Shown: piece by piece, positions 55,811 through 64,000 of the stretch
Position numbering within the stretch: position 1 is the stretch's first letter
Layout: every line of letters starts with the position of its first letter
NCBI GenBank assembly: GCA_965218775.1
Contig: CBDCLS010000006.1
Coordinates: 248,001-312,000 of the forward strand
Direction: 5' to 3'
Length of the DNA stretch: 64,000 nt
Source of the DNA: CAUZIZ01 sp965218775
Lineage (GTDB): Bacteria; Acidobacteriota; UBA6911; RPQK01; JAJDTT01
Made by a program: the position numbers and the translations under genes
Notes under the pieces: generated by a model
Database searches by the model: none
The model's input: only the letters and a program-made list of their open reading frames with translations
Told to the model about the DNA's origin: nothing

Positions 55811-56661
55811 TAAGGACGGCTGGTCCAGCTCCCAAGATACTCTTCCAAGGCTTCCTGCCAAGGCCTCATTTGCTCCAAACCCAACAACTCAAGCTTGTAA
55901 TTGCGGATCGCCTCCGAACGCGGACGGGGAGCAGGCAAAGGAAAAACCGTCGAAGTCACCGGAAGAATCCTCACCTCTTGGTTCAGCCACCGGGCAATTT
56001 CTCGAGCGACGTCGTAGCGGCTGCAAGAGCCGGTGTTGCCGAGATGATACAACCCGTAGTGACCGGTCTCAGTGATCGACTTGACGAACTGCAAAAACTC
56101 GCGTGCGTATGTGGGATTACCGATCTTGTCGTCCACGATCCGGATCTCGTCTTTGTCCCTACAGAGAGACACGATTTTTCCCACGAACTTCTTGTCTTTC
56201 TTCTCCCCACCAAACAGCCAGCACGTCCGAAAAATATAGAATCTCTGAAGCAGGCTCTGGAGAATCTTCTCGCCCTCCAGCTTTGTCTTAGCGTAGACGT
56301 TCAGCGGTGACGGCTCATCAAATTCGGTATAGGGTTCCGGCTTGAGCCCGTCGAAAATCCCCGCAGAGCTGACATAGGCCAGATCTGCACCGTAGCGCTG
56401 GCAGGCAAGGGCGACGTTCATCGTACCAATGACGTTGGTTCGATAGGCGTGGTCGACCTCCTCTTCACATCGGTCTAGATCCGTCTCTGCGGCGAGGTGG
56501 ATCACTAGCTTGGGCTTGATCTTTCCCACCGCGTCCATGACCAGACGGGCGTCCCGCACGTCGAGCGCCCGAGAATCCATGCAGTGGATCTGATTGTCGC
56601 TGTACACTTCCGGAAGGTAGTTCCCAACCATTCCACCTGCGCCAGTAGCCAGAATCATCAC
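55810..56661 (-). CDS. RmlD-like NAD(P)-dependent sugar-nucleotide reductase/epimerase
   Basis: 283-residue short-chain reductase of the RfbD/RmlD (dTDP-4-dehydrorhamnose reductase) type. The Rossmann motif is LATGAGGMVGNYLPEV; further landmarks are VIHLAAETDLDRCE, the SS..Y...K catalytic triad (VSSAGIFDG, VYAKTKLEGEK), and YHLGNTGSCSRYDVAREIAR. Members make dTDP-L-rhamnose or other 6-deoxy sugars; the other rml genes are not in the window. The stop codon TAG is formed at the junction with the family-2 MITE, so the last residues may not be ancestral. A second Met (56658) is possible. Confidence 0.82.
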   Translation of the reverse strand: MMILATGAGGMVGNYLPEVYSDNQIHCMDSRALDVRDARLVMDAVGKIKPKLVIHLAAETDLDRCEEEVDHAYRTNVIGTMNVALACQRYGADLAYVSSAGIFDGLKPEPYTEFDEPSPLNVYAKTKLEGEKILQSLLQRFYIFRTCWLFGGEKKDKKFVGKIVSLCRDKDEIRIVDDKIGNPTYAREFLQFVKSITETGHYGLYHLGNTGSCSRYDVAREIARWLNQEVRILPVTSTVFPLPAPRPRSEAIRNYKLELLGLEQMRPWQEALEEYLGSWTSRP

Positions 56662-56963
56662 GACTTCGCGCTATCTCGGGAAGGTCCGGATTCCCCAATT
56701 GAAACGAGAATGCAACCTCTGAGGGCTAGAGTACCTGTCCGTCCGATCTTGTTTCCGCTGCGAGGGGCGTATTATGTCACGCCCCAGAACGCGAAATCGA
56801 CCGACCCGACCGAGCTGCATTTCCCACCCTGAGCCCCCGCCGAGAGCTCATCGGCTGCCTCGAAGTGTCGTCAGGTAGTATCCACTGGGACCCAAGCCCC
56901 AACTTCCTTTAACCCAAATTCCGCAGGGTCCAAACCCAGTAGACAGGCCGAGAGAAATCCGGG
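56662..56963. other. Intergenic gap in polysaccharide cluster
   Basis: About 300 bases between two minus-strand genes with no gene-like or repeat sequence recognised. The promoter of the RmlD-like gene is expected here. Confidence 0.35.
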
Positions 56964-58415
56964 TTAACTCCCTCGACGCACAAGAACAACCTTGATCGTC
57001 TCCAGCATGATCAGCAGGTCTAGGCTAAAGCTATGGTTATAAATATAGGCTAGATCGTACTTTAACTTGTTCTCGACGGCGGTGTCATAGTAACTCCGGA
57101 CCTGAGCCAGGCCCGTAATCCCGGGTTTCACCTTGTGCCGCTCGTTGTACCCCGGCAGTACGGCCTCGAAGTCTTCTACGAATTTCGGCCTTTCGGGCCG
57201 GGGACCCACAAAACTCATATCGCCTTTGACCACATTGACCAACTGCGGCAGCTCGTCGATGCGGAAGCGCCGAAGAATCCTTCCCACCGGAGTCACCCTG
57301 GGATCCTCGACCGTGGAGTAGGTCTCGCCCGAGGACTTCTCCGCGTCCGCGATCATGCTCCTGAATTTGATCAGCCGGAATCGCTTACCACCGAAGCCCA
57401 CCCGCTCCTGCAGGTATAGAACCGATCCTGAAGAAGACAGCTTGATGGCGAGGGCGATGATCGGGAGAAGGGGAAGCATCAAGATGAGACAGAGCGAGGA
57501 GAGGAAAACATCTACGGTCCTCTTTAGAAACCGTTCCAATGGCTCGTTTGGGTTGCGAGTCACCTCGATCAGAGGCGCATCGTAGACATTGACGTGGTCG
57601 AGCTTGCCAATGACGATTTCATAGATCGAAGGCAGTATCGCTATTCGGAGAGGACGCCTCTCCTGAATCTGGTTCAAGGAGCCCAGAACCTTGTTCTTCC
57701 AGGACTCCTTGGAAGCGAAGATTACTTGCTCAATATCGTAGCGAGCAATGATGTCACCAATCTCCTCTACAGATCCAAGGACCGGATAACTAAAATCGTT
57801 CCCGTCCAATGTCGTCTTGTCGCGACCAACCAGACCCACGATCCGAAGACCCATCCAGGGACTCTTGTCAATGTGCCCGACGATCTCCTGTGCCGGCTCG
57901 ACGTCTTCACCCACGACCAGGACACGAAAAATCCGGCGTTCCGCCAGAGCCCTCACGTAGAGACGCCAACCAGAGACCAGAAGAAAATCAGCCACGCCGA
58001 ATATCAGGATCACTGTCCGGGGGAAATTCGCGTCGGTAAAAAAGAACATTGAGGTGATCGTCAGGGTCTGCATGGTGCAGCCGGCGAAGACGAATCCGAC
58101 GATCTCGCGAGGGCGCTTCTCTCTGAGGTCATCGTAAAGCGCGAAAATGTACAGGTAGAAGACTTGGCTCAATACCAGAAGCATCCAAGGATGGGCCACC
58201 ATCCCCCACCGTTCCTGTGGCAGCAGTTCCTGCGTGTAGGGAAAGGGCACGGTCATTCGGAGAAGCCAAGCGCCCAAATAGGTGATCACGGCGATCGCCA
58301 GATCGACTACGGCCAAAAATACCGGATTGCGAAGGATGGACTGCGTTGGAGCGGTGACCTGGGGCTTCGAGACGGACTCCTCAAACACGCTCAGACGAGC
58401 CTCTTCAGTCTTCAT
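56964..58415 (-). CDS. Polyprenyl-phosphate glucose phosphotransferase (WbaP/WcaJ type)
   Basis: 483-residue initiating enzyme that would place the first sugar-1-phosphate (typically glucose or galactose) onto undecaprenyl phosphate in the inner membrane. Four to five N-terminal helices (AVVDLAIAVITYLGAWLL onward) precede a CoA/NAD-binding-like central domain (FRVLVVGEDVEPAQEIV) and one further helix at about 300. The C-terminal bacterial sugar transferase domain shows LYLQERVGFGGKRFRLIKFR, RRFRIDELPQLVNVVKGDMS and FVGPRPERPKFVE. I chose the ATG at 58415 (AAGGTGG upstream) over a TTG at 58436. Defines this as a lipid-carrier-based polysaccharide pathway. Confidence 0.93.
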   Translation of the reverse strand: MKTEEARLSVFEESVSKPQVTAPTQSILRNPVFLAVVDLAIAVITYLGAWLLRMTVPFPYTQELLPQERWGMVAHPWMLLVLSQVFYLYIFALYDDLREKRPREIVGFVFAGCTMQTLTITSMFFFTDANFPRTVILIFGVADFLLVSGWRLYVRALAERRIFRVLVVGEDVEPAQEIVGHIDKSPWMGLRIVGLVGRDKTTLDGNDFSYPVLGSVEEIGDIIARYDIEQVIFASKESWKNKVLGSLNQIQERRPLRIAILPSIYEIVIGKLDHVNVYDAPLIEVTRNPNEPLERFLKRTVDVFLSSLCLILMLPLLPIIALAIKLSSSGSVLYLQERVGFGGKRFRLIKFRSMIADAEKSSGETYSTVEDPRVTPVGRILRRFRIDELPQLVNVVKGDMSFVGPRPERPKFVEDFEAVLPGYNERHKVKPGITGLAQVRSYYDTAVENKLKYDLAYIYNHSFSLDLLIMLETIKVVLVRRGS

Positions 58416-58546
58416 GACCACCTTCCCAGGCCCCAAGCCGATCGGGAATTACCAGGCATTATAGTACACCTCGTGGGCGACTTTTCCCCGCACCTCGCCT
58501 GGCACCCCATTCAGGCTCCCTGACCAGGCATGGGTCGAAGTCTATA

Positions 58547-59521
58547 ATGGAACCCGTGAGCGAAACGGTCAGCGTGGTCGTGGTGAACTACAATGGGGAG
58601 ACTTTTTTGGAAGAGTGCCTCCGGTCGATCCTGGATCAGTCGCGATCCCCAGACGAGATCCTCGTTGTGGACAATGCCTCGACCGACGGGAGCCTCTCCC
58701 TGCTCCAGACTTCGTTCCCCGACATCCAGCTGCTCACGCTTCAAGAGAATCTGGGTTACGCAGGGGCCTGCAACCGTGGAATTGAGGAGAGCACAGGCGA
58801 GCTGATCGCCATCTTGAATAACGACTTGGTTCTCGATTCCAGATGGCTCGAGTCCCTGCTGAAGGAAAACTCTCCCGCTTGGGATTTCTGGGCATGCCGC
58901 ATCCTTTTCGCTTCCGATCCCAGCCGCGTCGACAGTGCCGGGGACGGGATGGCCGTAGTGGGCAGTGGGTTCAAGATTGGTCACGGTGACTTGGCCAGCC
59001 GTCACGAAACAGCTTGCGAGGTTTTTGGTGCCTGTGGAGCCGCTGCCCTCTATCGACGCTCTCTTCTTGAGGCAGTCGGTGGATTCGACCCCGACTTTTT
59101 TCTCATCTACGAGGACGCCGATCTCAACGTCAGGGCGCGGCTCCTGGGTTTTCGCTGCCGGTACGTTCCTGGCGCCATGGTTCTGCACCGTGTAAACGCA
59201 AGCATAGGAAGCCTGAGCAGAACCTATGTTTTCTTCGGCCACCGTAACTCAGAATACGTTTTCTGGAAGAACATGCCCACCAGACTCCTCTGGAGCTTTC
59301 TGCCCGAGCGGCTACTCTTCAATCTGTTGAGCCTGCTCTTCTTTCTTTCAAAGGGTAGAGGAGGAGCCTTCCTGAAGGGAAAGATCGATTTTATCAGGAG
59401 GTTCCCTGACATCATGCAGAAGCGCCAGCGGATTCAGGCCAGTCGCAAGCTGAGCGCCACCGAGTTTCGGGCTCACCTGGATCGGAACTGGCTGAAGTAT
59501 CGACGAAGGGTGAAGTTGTGA
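58547..59521 (+). CDS. Glycosyltransferase family 2 (rhamnosyltransferase-like)
   Basis: 324-residue GT-A protein: VSVVVVNYNGETFLEECLRS, ILVVDNASTDGSLSLLQ, LNNDLVLDSRWLESLL with the metal-site D, CGAAALYRRSLLEAVGGFDP and YEDADLNVRARLLGFRC. Plan and length resemble the transferases at 46562 and 59518, so these three are probably related duplicates with different acceptors. The C-terminus has a hydrophobic patch (LPERLLFNLLSLLFFLS). Divergent from wbaP-like gene with a 131-base gap. It overlaps the next gene by 4 bases. Confidence 0.9.
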   Translation: MEPVSETVSVVVVNYNGETFLEECLRSILDQSRSPDEILVVDNASTDGSLSLLQTSFPDIQLLTLQENLGYAGACNRGIEESTGELIAILNNDLVLDSRWLESLLKENSPAWDFWACRILFASDPSRVDSAGDGMAVVGSGFKIGHGDLASRHETACEVFGACGAAALYRRSLLEAVGGFDPDFFLIYEDADLNVRARLLGFRCRYVPGAMVLHRVNASIGSLSRTYVFFGHRNSEYVFWKNMPTRLLWSFLPERLLFNLLSLLFFLSKGRGGAFLKGKIDFIRRFPDIMQKRQRIQASRKLSATEFRAHLDRNWLKYRRRVKL

Positions 59522-60405
59522 CCGAACTGACGATCGTGATCGTCAACTACAACGCCACCGACTACCTGGACCAATGCCTCGAGAGCATTGCGCGAGAAAC
59601 TCAACGCTGCCGTTTTCGGGTCGTGGTCGTCGACAATGCGTCGACTGATCAAGACCCCGCGATTCTGAAGAAGAATCACCCTACTATTGATCTGCTCAGC
59701 AACCAGACAAATCTGGGATTCGCAACCGCCTGCAATCAGGGGATTCGCTTGCGCCCTTCCAGCTACTACCTGCTTCTGAATCCGGATTCGCTGATCCTGG
59801 ATGGAGCCATTGACCGGAGCCTGGAATTCCTTGGCTCGCGGCCCGATGCCGCCATCGTGGGATGCCGCGTCCTGAACCCAGACGGAACCCTGCAGCTGGC
59901 TTCGCGCCGCAGTATCCCCCGTCTTTCCACTGCGCTCTACCGATTCTTCAGGCTGAGCCTCGTGTTTCCACGCAGCAAGGTTCTGGCACGCTACAACCTC
60001 ACTTTTCTGGATGAAGATTCGGTGCATGAGGTAGAGGCGGTCTCGGGTTCATTTCTCATGTTCCGAGCAGCTTTGCTGGAGGGAGACGGCTTTCTTGACG
60101 AGCGATTCTTTCTCTACGGGGAAGACCTGGACTTCTGTTACCGAGCTCTTCAGAAGGGCTGGAAGGTGCTCTACTACCCGGGGGCAAAAATCACCCATTT
60201 CAAGAGGCGAAGCTCACACAGCCGCACTCGAAAGAGTACTTATCACTACTATGAAGCCATGGCTATCTTCTATCGCAAACACTACGGCGCTCAGTCCAAT
60301 CCCTTGAAAAACGTCTTGGTGCTGGCAGGGATCCGCCTCCTATATTGGTCGGTTCTGCTGCGGACGGCGATCACCGGCAGGAAGGATGTAGGGTCGCCTT
60401 ACTAG
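59518..60405 (+). CDS. Glycosyltransferase family 2 (rhamnosyltransferase-like)
   Basis: 295-residue GT-A protein starting from a GTG overlapping the previous stop (GTGA). Landmarks: LTIVIVNYNATDYLDQCLES, VVVVDNASTDQDPAIL, LLLNPDSLILDGAIDRS with the metal-site D, AVSGSFLMFRAALLEGDGFL and FFLYGEDLDFCYRALQKGWK. Typical of WbbL-like rhamnosyltransferases. A GTGAGCA-type repeat follows the stop. Confidence 0.9.
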   Translation: MTELTIVIVNYNATDYLDQCLESIARETQRCRFRVVVVDNASTDQDPAILKKNHPTIDLLSNQTNLGFATACNQGIRLRPSSYYLLLNPDSLILDGAIDRSLEFLGSRPDAAIVGCRVLNPDGTLQLASRRSIPRLSTALYRFFRLSLVFPRSKVLARYNLTFLDEDSVHEVEAVSGSFLMFRAALLEGDGFLDERFFLYGEDLDFCYRALQKGWKVLYYPGAKITHFKRRSSHSRTRKSTYHYYEAMAIFYRKHYGAQSNPLKNVLVLAGIRLLYWSVLLRTAITGRKDVGSPY

Positions 60406-60445
60406 GGAGTAGTGAGCAGTGAGCAGTAATCAGTGAGCAGTTCTA
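60406..60445 (+). repeat. Post-stop heptad-like repeat
   Basis: AGTAGTGAGCAGTGAGCAGT then AATCAGTGAGCAG follows the glycosyltransferase stop by a few bases; 7-base period, same unit as after pilC. Confidence 0.7.
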
Positions 60446-60525
60446 GCGATTTTCAATGAAATGATTAGAGATCCCGAGATTTGGATTAGAAGTGGACACA
60501 AAGACTCCTGAGAGGACATCTGGCA

Positions 60526-61518
60526 ATGAGTAAGGAGGACGAGATTCGTGTAGGAATCGATGGCAGATCCCTCCGATCAGGCCCTGCCGGAATGGCGACC
60601 TATGTAGGTAACCTACTCCGGCACCTCCCTCTTCTGGACTGTTTCGATCCCCACTTTCCGAGCAACAACTTCCTTTGGAACCATTCCCAAGTTCTACTGG
60701 CTCAACTTCGCCGCCGTTGGTCCCTCTACCATGCGCCCTCCTACACCTGTCCGCTCTTCAACTTCTGCCCCCTGGTCCTGTCGGTGGCAGATATCTCCTA
60801 TTTCGTTCGCGAAGAGTGGTATCCGTATCACCTCGATCGGGTTCGAAGGCGGTACTACCTGGAATCGCTCAGGCGAGCCGATCGCATCCTGGTTCCCACG
60901 GATTTTTCACGGAACGAGATTCTGCGCCGCTTCCCCGAGCTGCAACCGCGGCTGAGGCGTGTCTATCTCGGTGTTTCTGAGTCTTTTTCCAGAGATGACT
61001 CTCTGGCAGACCAGGTTCGCGCGGAACTGAATCTTCCTTCCGAATACATCCTGCATGTCGGAGACATACACCCAAGACGCAATCTCGAGGCTCTCGCTGG
61101 GGCAGCTGAGCGGCTCGGATTGCCCTTGGTCCTGGTTGGCCGAGTCCTGCGGGGAGGGGAGGGCTTTGCGAATTGGCCCCTGCTCTATTCGGGCTTGTCC
61201 GAACCCCAGCTCAGGGGCGTGTACTCGGCGGCTAGCCTGTTCGCGTATCCCTCCGTCTACGAGGGCTTTGGGCTCCCCGTGCTGGAGGCGATGGCCTGCG
61301 GAGTTCCAGTTGTAGCATCCAATCGATCGTGTCTGCCCGAGGTTTGTGGGGACGCAGCAGCTCTAGTTGACCCAGATGCGGAGTCGTTTGCCACGGCTAT
61401 CCAAAAGGTGCGCACGGACCCAGATCCCTACATCAGCAGAGGTCTCTCACGAGCTCGACTCTTCAGTTGGAAGGAAACGGCGGACGCAACCGTTCGAGTC
61501 TATCGGGAGCTGATTTAG
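60526..61518 (+). CDS. Glycosyltransferase family 4 (GT-B, mannosyltransferase-like)
   Basis: 330-residue GT-B protein. RVGIDGRSLRSGPAGMATYVGNLLRHL is the N-terminal nucleotide-independent domain start; HAPSYTCPLF and VPTDFSRNEILRRFP follow; YILHVGDIHPRRNLEALAGA opens the donor domain, and SLFAYPSVYEGFGLPVLEAM with the EGFGLPVLE motif holds the catalytic and donor-binding glutamates. Related to WbdB/WbaZ-type mannosyltransferases. GAGAGGACATCTGGCA precedes the ATG. A repeat of the heptad style follows the stop. Confidence 0.9.
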   Translation: MSKEDEIRVGIDGRSLRSGPAGMATYVGNLLRHLPLLDCFDPHFPSNNFLWNHSQVLLAQLRRRWSLYHAPSYTCPLFNFCPLVLSVADISYFVREEWYPYHLDRVRRRYYLESLRRADRILVPTDFSRNEILRRFPELQPRLRRVYLGVSESFSRDDSLADQVRAELNLPSEYILHVGDIHPRRNLEALAGAAERLGLPLVLVGRVLRGGEGFANWPLLYSGLSEPQLRGVYSAASLFAYPSVYEGFGLPVLEAMACGVPVVASNRSCLPEVCGDAAALVDPDAESFATAIQKVRTDPDPYISRGLSRARLFSWKETADATVRVYRELI

Positions 61519-61556
61519 GGAGAGTGAGCAGTGGGTTAGTGGGTCAGTGTTCCATC
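61519..61556 (+). repeat. Post-stop heptad-like repeat
   Basis: GGGAGAGTGAGCAGTGGGTT then AGTGGGTCAGTG starts directly after the stop of the glycosyltransferase, a weaker version of the GTGAGCA repeat. Confidence 0.5.
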
Positions 61557-61559
61557 CGA

Positions 61560-62288
61560 CTAACGGAGTCCCTTCTTGATGAAGTCGAGCGCTTCCTGGG
61601 CACGAGGGTAGGAAGGATTGTAATGCAAGGCCAGCTCCACGTTTGCCCGGGCTAGACCGGGCTGACCTTCAGCTAGATAAGCCGCACCTAGATTGGTGAG
61701 GGTTTCGGGGCTCGGCAAATACAATGCGGCTCGTCCGTAGTAGCCAATCGCCGCCTGGTATCTTCCCAGCAGCATCGCCGCAGACCCCCGTAAGTTGTAG
61801 ACCTCGTACAAATCGGGAAATCGTTCCTCCGCTAGGGCGAGCTTCTGATTCGCAGTTTCGGCTATTGCCCGCTTCAGACGCAAGTTATTGGAGTGGGTGC
61901 CGACGGCCCGGTTCAGGAGGGCAGCCGCCAATCCCGCCTCCCGGTTCGCTTGCCACTTTCCCACCTGGAAATACAGCAGCAGAGCTGTCGCCGCCAGCAG
62001 CAGAACTGGTTTCAAGCCTTGCCTCCAGTGCAACCATCGACTGGGATCCAGCGTCTCGAGGCTGAGGCGTTCCTGACTCTGAAGGTGGCGTAGGTTGGCG
62101 AACAAAAGAACGGCGAAGGACGCAGTCACGGAAAGATGAAGAGGAAAAAATCCCAGGCAACCGAAGGCTACATAGACGATCCCCACGCAAAGCACCCCTA
62201 CCCAGTAATCGCGCGTCCGGAAGAACAGCCGAAGCCCTTTTGCCAACGGGATCAGAAAAATCAAAAGAAACAAGAGTAACCCCACCAA
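61560..62288 (-). CDS. O-antigen ligase/polymerase, C-terminal part with TPR (frameshifted)
   Basis: 242-codon open frame that is the downstream half of the gene beginning at 63385. It opens VGLLLFLLIFLIPLAKGLRL, which is the sequence that normally follows ..HNEYLQI.EELG in Wzy/WaaL-family proteins, then two or three more membrane helices and a C-terminal TPR domain (YEVYNLRGSAAMLLGRYQAA; TLTNLGAAYLAEGQPGLARA). O-antigen ligases with TPR tails are common in Acidobacteria and Deltaproteobacteria. It lacks its own Shine-Dalgarno and would not be made unless the ribosome shifts frame near 62285. Confidence 0.78.
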   Translation of the reverse strand: MVGLLLFLLIFLIPLAKGLRLFFRTRDYWVGVLCVGIVYVAFGCLGFFPLHLSVTASFAVLLFANLRHLQSQERLSLETLDPSRWLHWRQGLKPVLLLAATALLLYFQVGKWQANREAGLAAALLNRAVGTHSNNLRLKRAIAETANQKLALAEERFPDLYEVYNLRGSAAMLLGRYQAAIGYYGRAALYLPSPETLTNLGAAYLAEGQPGLARANVELALHYNPSYPRAQEALDFIKKGLR

Positions 62289-63385
62289 CCCAATTCCTCC
62301 CAGATCTGCAGATACTCGTTATGGGTCTCACGGTAGCTGCCGGGTTCGGGTAGAAGCTTGAGGCCCCGTCCGAACTCGGTTCCTGCCCGGTGATGGAAAA
62401 AGTCCTCCTTGAACGTGTTCAGGCCATACCCCAGCCAGGGACGTTCCTTGATCATGTGCCAGGTGAGGAGGTAGATAGGATAACGGCCCGCCGTTGCCAC
62501 CTCCAGTTGACCGCTCTTTACCTGGTTCCAGACCAGTTGGATACGGTAACGAAGGCCGGGCCCGGAAAGCACCAGTCCCAGAAAGACGATGGCGATGATG
62601 GCGACAGACCCAAGAAACACCCAAACCCGCTTACGGCTTTCTTGTGTCTTCAATACCCACCAGCAGTGAAGCACCGCCCAGAGCAGGAGAGCGAACCCCA
62701 GTGCCAGGAGAGCCGTGAGAGTACGTGTGTAGATCAGGCCGGCGAGATTGATCGTCAGCAGCAAGCCGGACAGGACCCGGATCTTGGTCTCCTCCCGACC
62801 CACGACTCCATGAAGTAGGATCAGAGCGCTGAGGCCAAAGAGAAAGCCACCGCTGTTCACATCGCCAATGAATCCGGCTGGGTTCAAGCGGCCTTCCACC
62901 AGCTCGCCGGTCGGACGCGCCATCAGCGGGAACAGGCCATAGTATTGGAAGATGCTCACGACTGCATTCAGAGCCATGGCGGCTCCGATCCAGAGCCACA
63001 GTCTCTGCTGCAGGTTGGGAGAAAGAAACTCAATCAGAATGTACAGCAGGGCCACGAAATAAACGATCTGAACGAAGCCCGCCAGCCCCACCTCAGGGCG
63101 CTCCCCCAAAAGGCTGTGAACACCGACGTAGGCGACCGACAAACCCACCAGAGCTTCCCAGCTTTTGGAGAAGAAGCGGACACGGAAACGCCGGGTCAGG
63201 AGGAAGATGGCCGCTAGAATCGGGATCGAAGCGAGGGAGAAGATGTCCTTGGGAGTACGAAACTGCTCCAAGCCATCCAAACTAACAACGAAAGGCAAGA
63301 GAACGAAGAAAACCACGGCTATCCAAAACAGCAGCGGTTCGAGCCCATTCGATGTTTGCTTCTTCTTTGCAGTCTTATATTTCAA
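62261..63385 (-). CDS. O-antigen ligase/polymerase (Wzy/WaaL family), N-terminal part (frameshifted)
   Basis: 374 codons with about ten membrane helices (LLFWIAVVFFVLLPFVVSLD onward; VALLYILIEFLSPNL; VWVFLGSVAIIAIVFLGLVL). The large periplasmic loop has the family signature: RYPIYLLTWHMIKERPWLGY then GLNTFKEDFFHH and ETHNEYLQIWEELG. After GG in that segment the frame goes to WWGYSCFF and stops, while the adjacent frame reads LVGLLLFLL, the expected next helix. Restoring one T in the GGTTGGTGG area would fuse the two parts to about 610 residues. Role: polymerising or ligating lipid-linked polysaccharide. Confidence 0.85.
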   Translation of the reverse strand: MKYKTAKKKQTSNGLEPLLFWIAVVFFVLLPFVVSLDGLEQFRTPKDIFSLASIPILAAIFLLTRRFRVRFFSKSWEALVGLSVAYVGVHSLLGERPEVGLAGFVQIVYFVALLYILIEFLSPNLQQRLWLWIGAAMALNAVVSIFQYYGLFPLMARPTGELVEGRLNPAGFIGDVNSGGFLFGLSALILLHGVVGREETKIRVLSGLLLTINLAGLIYTRTLTALLALGFALLLWAVLHCWWVLKTQESRKRVWVFLGSVAIIAIVFLGLVLSGPGLRYRIQLVWNQVKSGQLEVATAGRYPIYLLTWHMIKERPWLGYGLNTFKEDFFHHRAGTEFGRGLKLLPEPGSYRETHNEYLQIWEELGWWGYSCFF

Positions 63386-63548
63386 GAAACCGGTGATATA
63401 CTCCGTGGACGATGTGTTGCGGCCCCGGTGAAGCGGCGAGCGTACCAGAAAATGCTTCCGGCCGAGGCTCCTGCATCGCCTTCATATCCCACTTTCGAGC
63501 CTCATCTGTAGCGCCTTCCCTCTTGCTGCGGTGGAGCACCTAGAATAG

Positions 63549-64000
63549 ATGTTTGCGACGCTCTTGTACAACAAGTACCTGGTCCGGGAGTTGGTAAGCC
63601 GTGACGTGAGAGGTCGTTACGTGGGCTCGATCATCGGTGTCTTCTGGTCTGTCCTCAACCCGCTTCTTCAGCTTGCACTCTACACCGTGGTGTTCTCCAC
63701 GGTCTTGAACATCCGCTTTGAAGACGATCCTTCCTGGGGACCATTTGCACTCTATCTCTTTGCTGCTCTGCTCCCCTGGATGGCTCTCCAGGAAGGGATC
63801 ATACGATCGTCCCGCAGTTTCATCGAGAATGCCCACCTCATCAAGAAACTGCGCTTTCCGCTCGAGACGCTGCCCTTTAGCGTCGTGCTTTCCTCCTTTA
63901 TCCACCAACTCCTTGGCACAGTCGTCTTCGTGCTTGTGTTGATTGCTATACAAGCCTTCGACGCCAGGTTTTTCGCGCTGGTTTTCCTTTTGTTCGTTTT
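63549..64000 (+). CDS. ABC-2 type polysaccharide/polyol export permease, partial
   Basis: Open frame from ATG 63549 to the window end (about 150 residues). The N-terminus LYNKYLVRELVSRDVRGRYV GSIIGVFWSVLNPLLQLALY and membrane helices that follow, with FALYLFAALLPWMALQEGII and ENAHLIKKLRFPLETLPFS, match KpsM/TagG/Wzm permeases that export capsule, teichoic acid or O-antigen from the cytoplasm. The ATP-binding partner would be expected just beyond the window. GGTGGAG lies 12 bases upstream; an in-frame stop (TAG) precedes the ATG directly, so the start is fixed. A KpsM-type exporter beside a Wzy-type ligase and a WbaP initiator suggests mixed or two pathways. Confidence 0.88.
   Translation, partial: MFATLLYNKYLVRELVSRDVRGRYVGSIIGVFWSVLNPLLQLALYTVVFSTVLNIRFEDDPSWGPFALYLFAALLPWMALQEGIIRSSRSFIENAHLIKKLRFPLETLPFSVVLSSFIHQLLGTVVFVLVLIAIQAFDARFFALVFLLFV

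Overview
The window looks like a chromosome segment of a Gram-negative bacterium with GC content in the high fifties (judged by eye), most probably an acidobacteriote or a close relative. The pointers are family-level: an FG-GAP/ASPIC-UnbV protein, a broken GWxTD-domain protein, a trace of an Oar-like outer-membrane protein, a futalosine-pathway-type UbiA prenyltransferase, a GspE/PilB-PilT-PilC pilus locus and a long glycosyltransferase cluster. No 16S or taxonomic marker comparison could be run, so the phylum is an inference.

Layout. 1-4.7 kb: partial DUF11 secreted protein, squalene/phytoene synthase, FG-GAP/ASPIC protein, GWxTD pseudogene. 5-13.2 kb: Kelch protein bracketed by two copies of a palindromic element, then a small-molecule cluster (AAC(3)-type acyltransferase, M20 deacylase, class III aminotransferase on +; N-acylamino acid racemase/OSBS-type enolase and hydantoinase B on -). 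13.5-18.5 kb: mqnP-like prenyltransferase followed by overlapping pilB, pilT and then pilC. 18.5-31.5 kb: a low-density, element-rich stretch that appears to have broken up a pilB-T-C-S-R-A type locus. It holds a PAS histidine kinase (candidate PilS), a sigma54 regulator (candidate PilR) and the pilin gene behind a candidate -24/-12 promoter, separated by an IS256, an IS1182 and an IS4 element plus MITEs. The IS256 copy interrupts a small membrane-protein gene that can be rejoined exactly after removing a 9-bp duplication. The IS4 copy sits at the start codon of the sigma54 regulator.

32-46.3 kb: the core translation/transcription block, all on the minus strand and read from right to left: tRNA-Thr, tRNA-Tyr, tRNA-Gly, tRNA-Thr, tuf, rpmG, tRNA-Trp, secE, nusG, rplK, rplA, rplJ, rplL, rpoB, rpoC. 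A promoter precedes the tRNAs and an attenuator-like terminator lies between rplL and rpoB. nusG has no ATG/GTG/TTG start at the expected place. 46.5-64 kb: surface polysaccharide cluster: glycosyltransferases, UDP-glucose dehydrogenase, methyltransferase, TMTC-like membrane TPR protein, RmlD-like reductase, polyprenyl-phosphate sugar transferase, a frameshifted O-antigen ligase and the start of an ABC-2 export permease.

The most unusual aspect is the non-coding layer. There are at least three families of small non-autonomous palindromic elements with definable ends and duplications. A dispersed repeat hairpin serves as a shared landing site for IS1182 and its MITEs. Heptad-like repeats sit right after several stop codons. 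Two tiny 'tip-to-tip' copies flank rplK. I did not find a convincing novel defence or signalling system.
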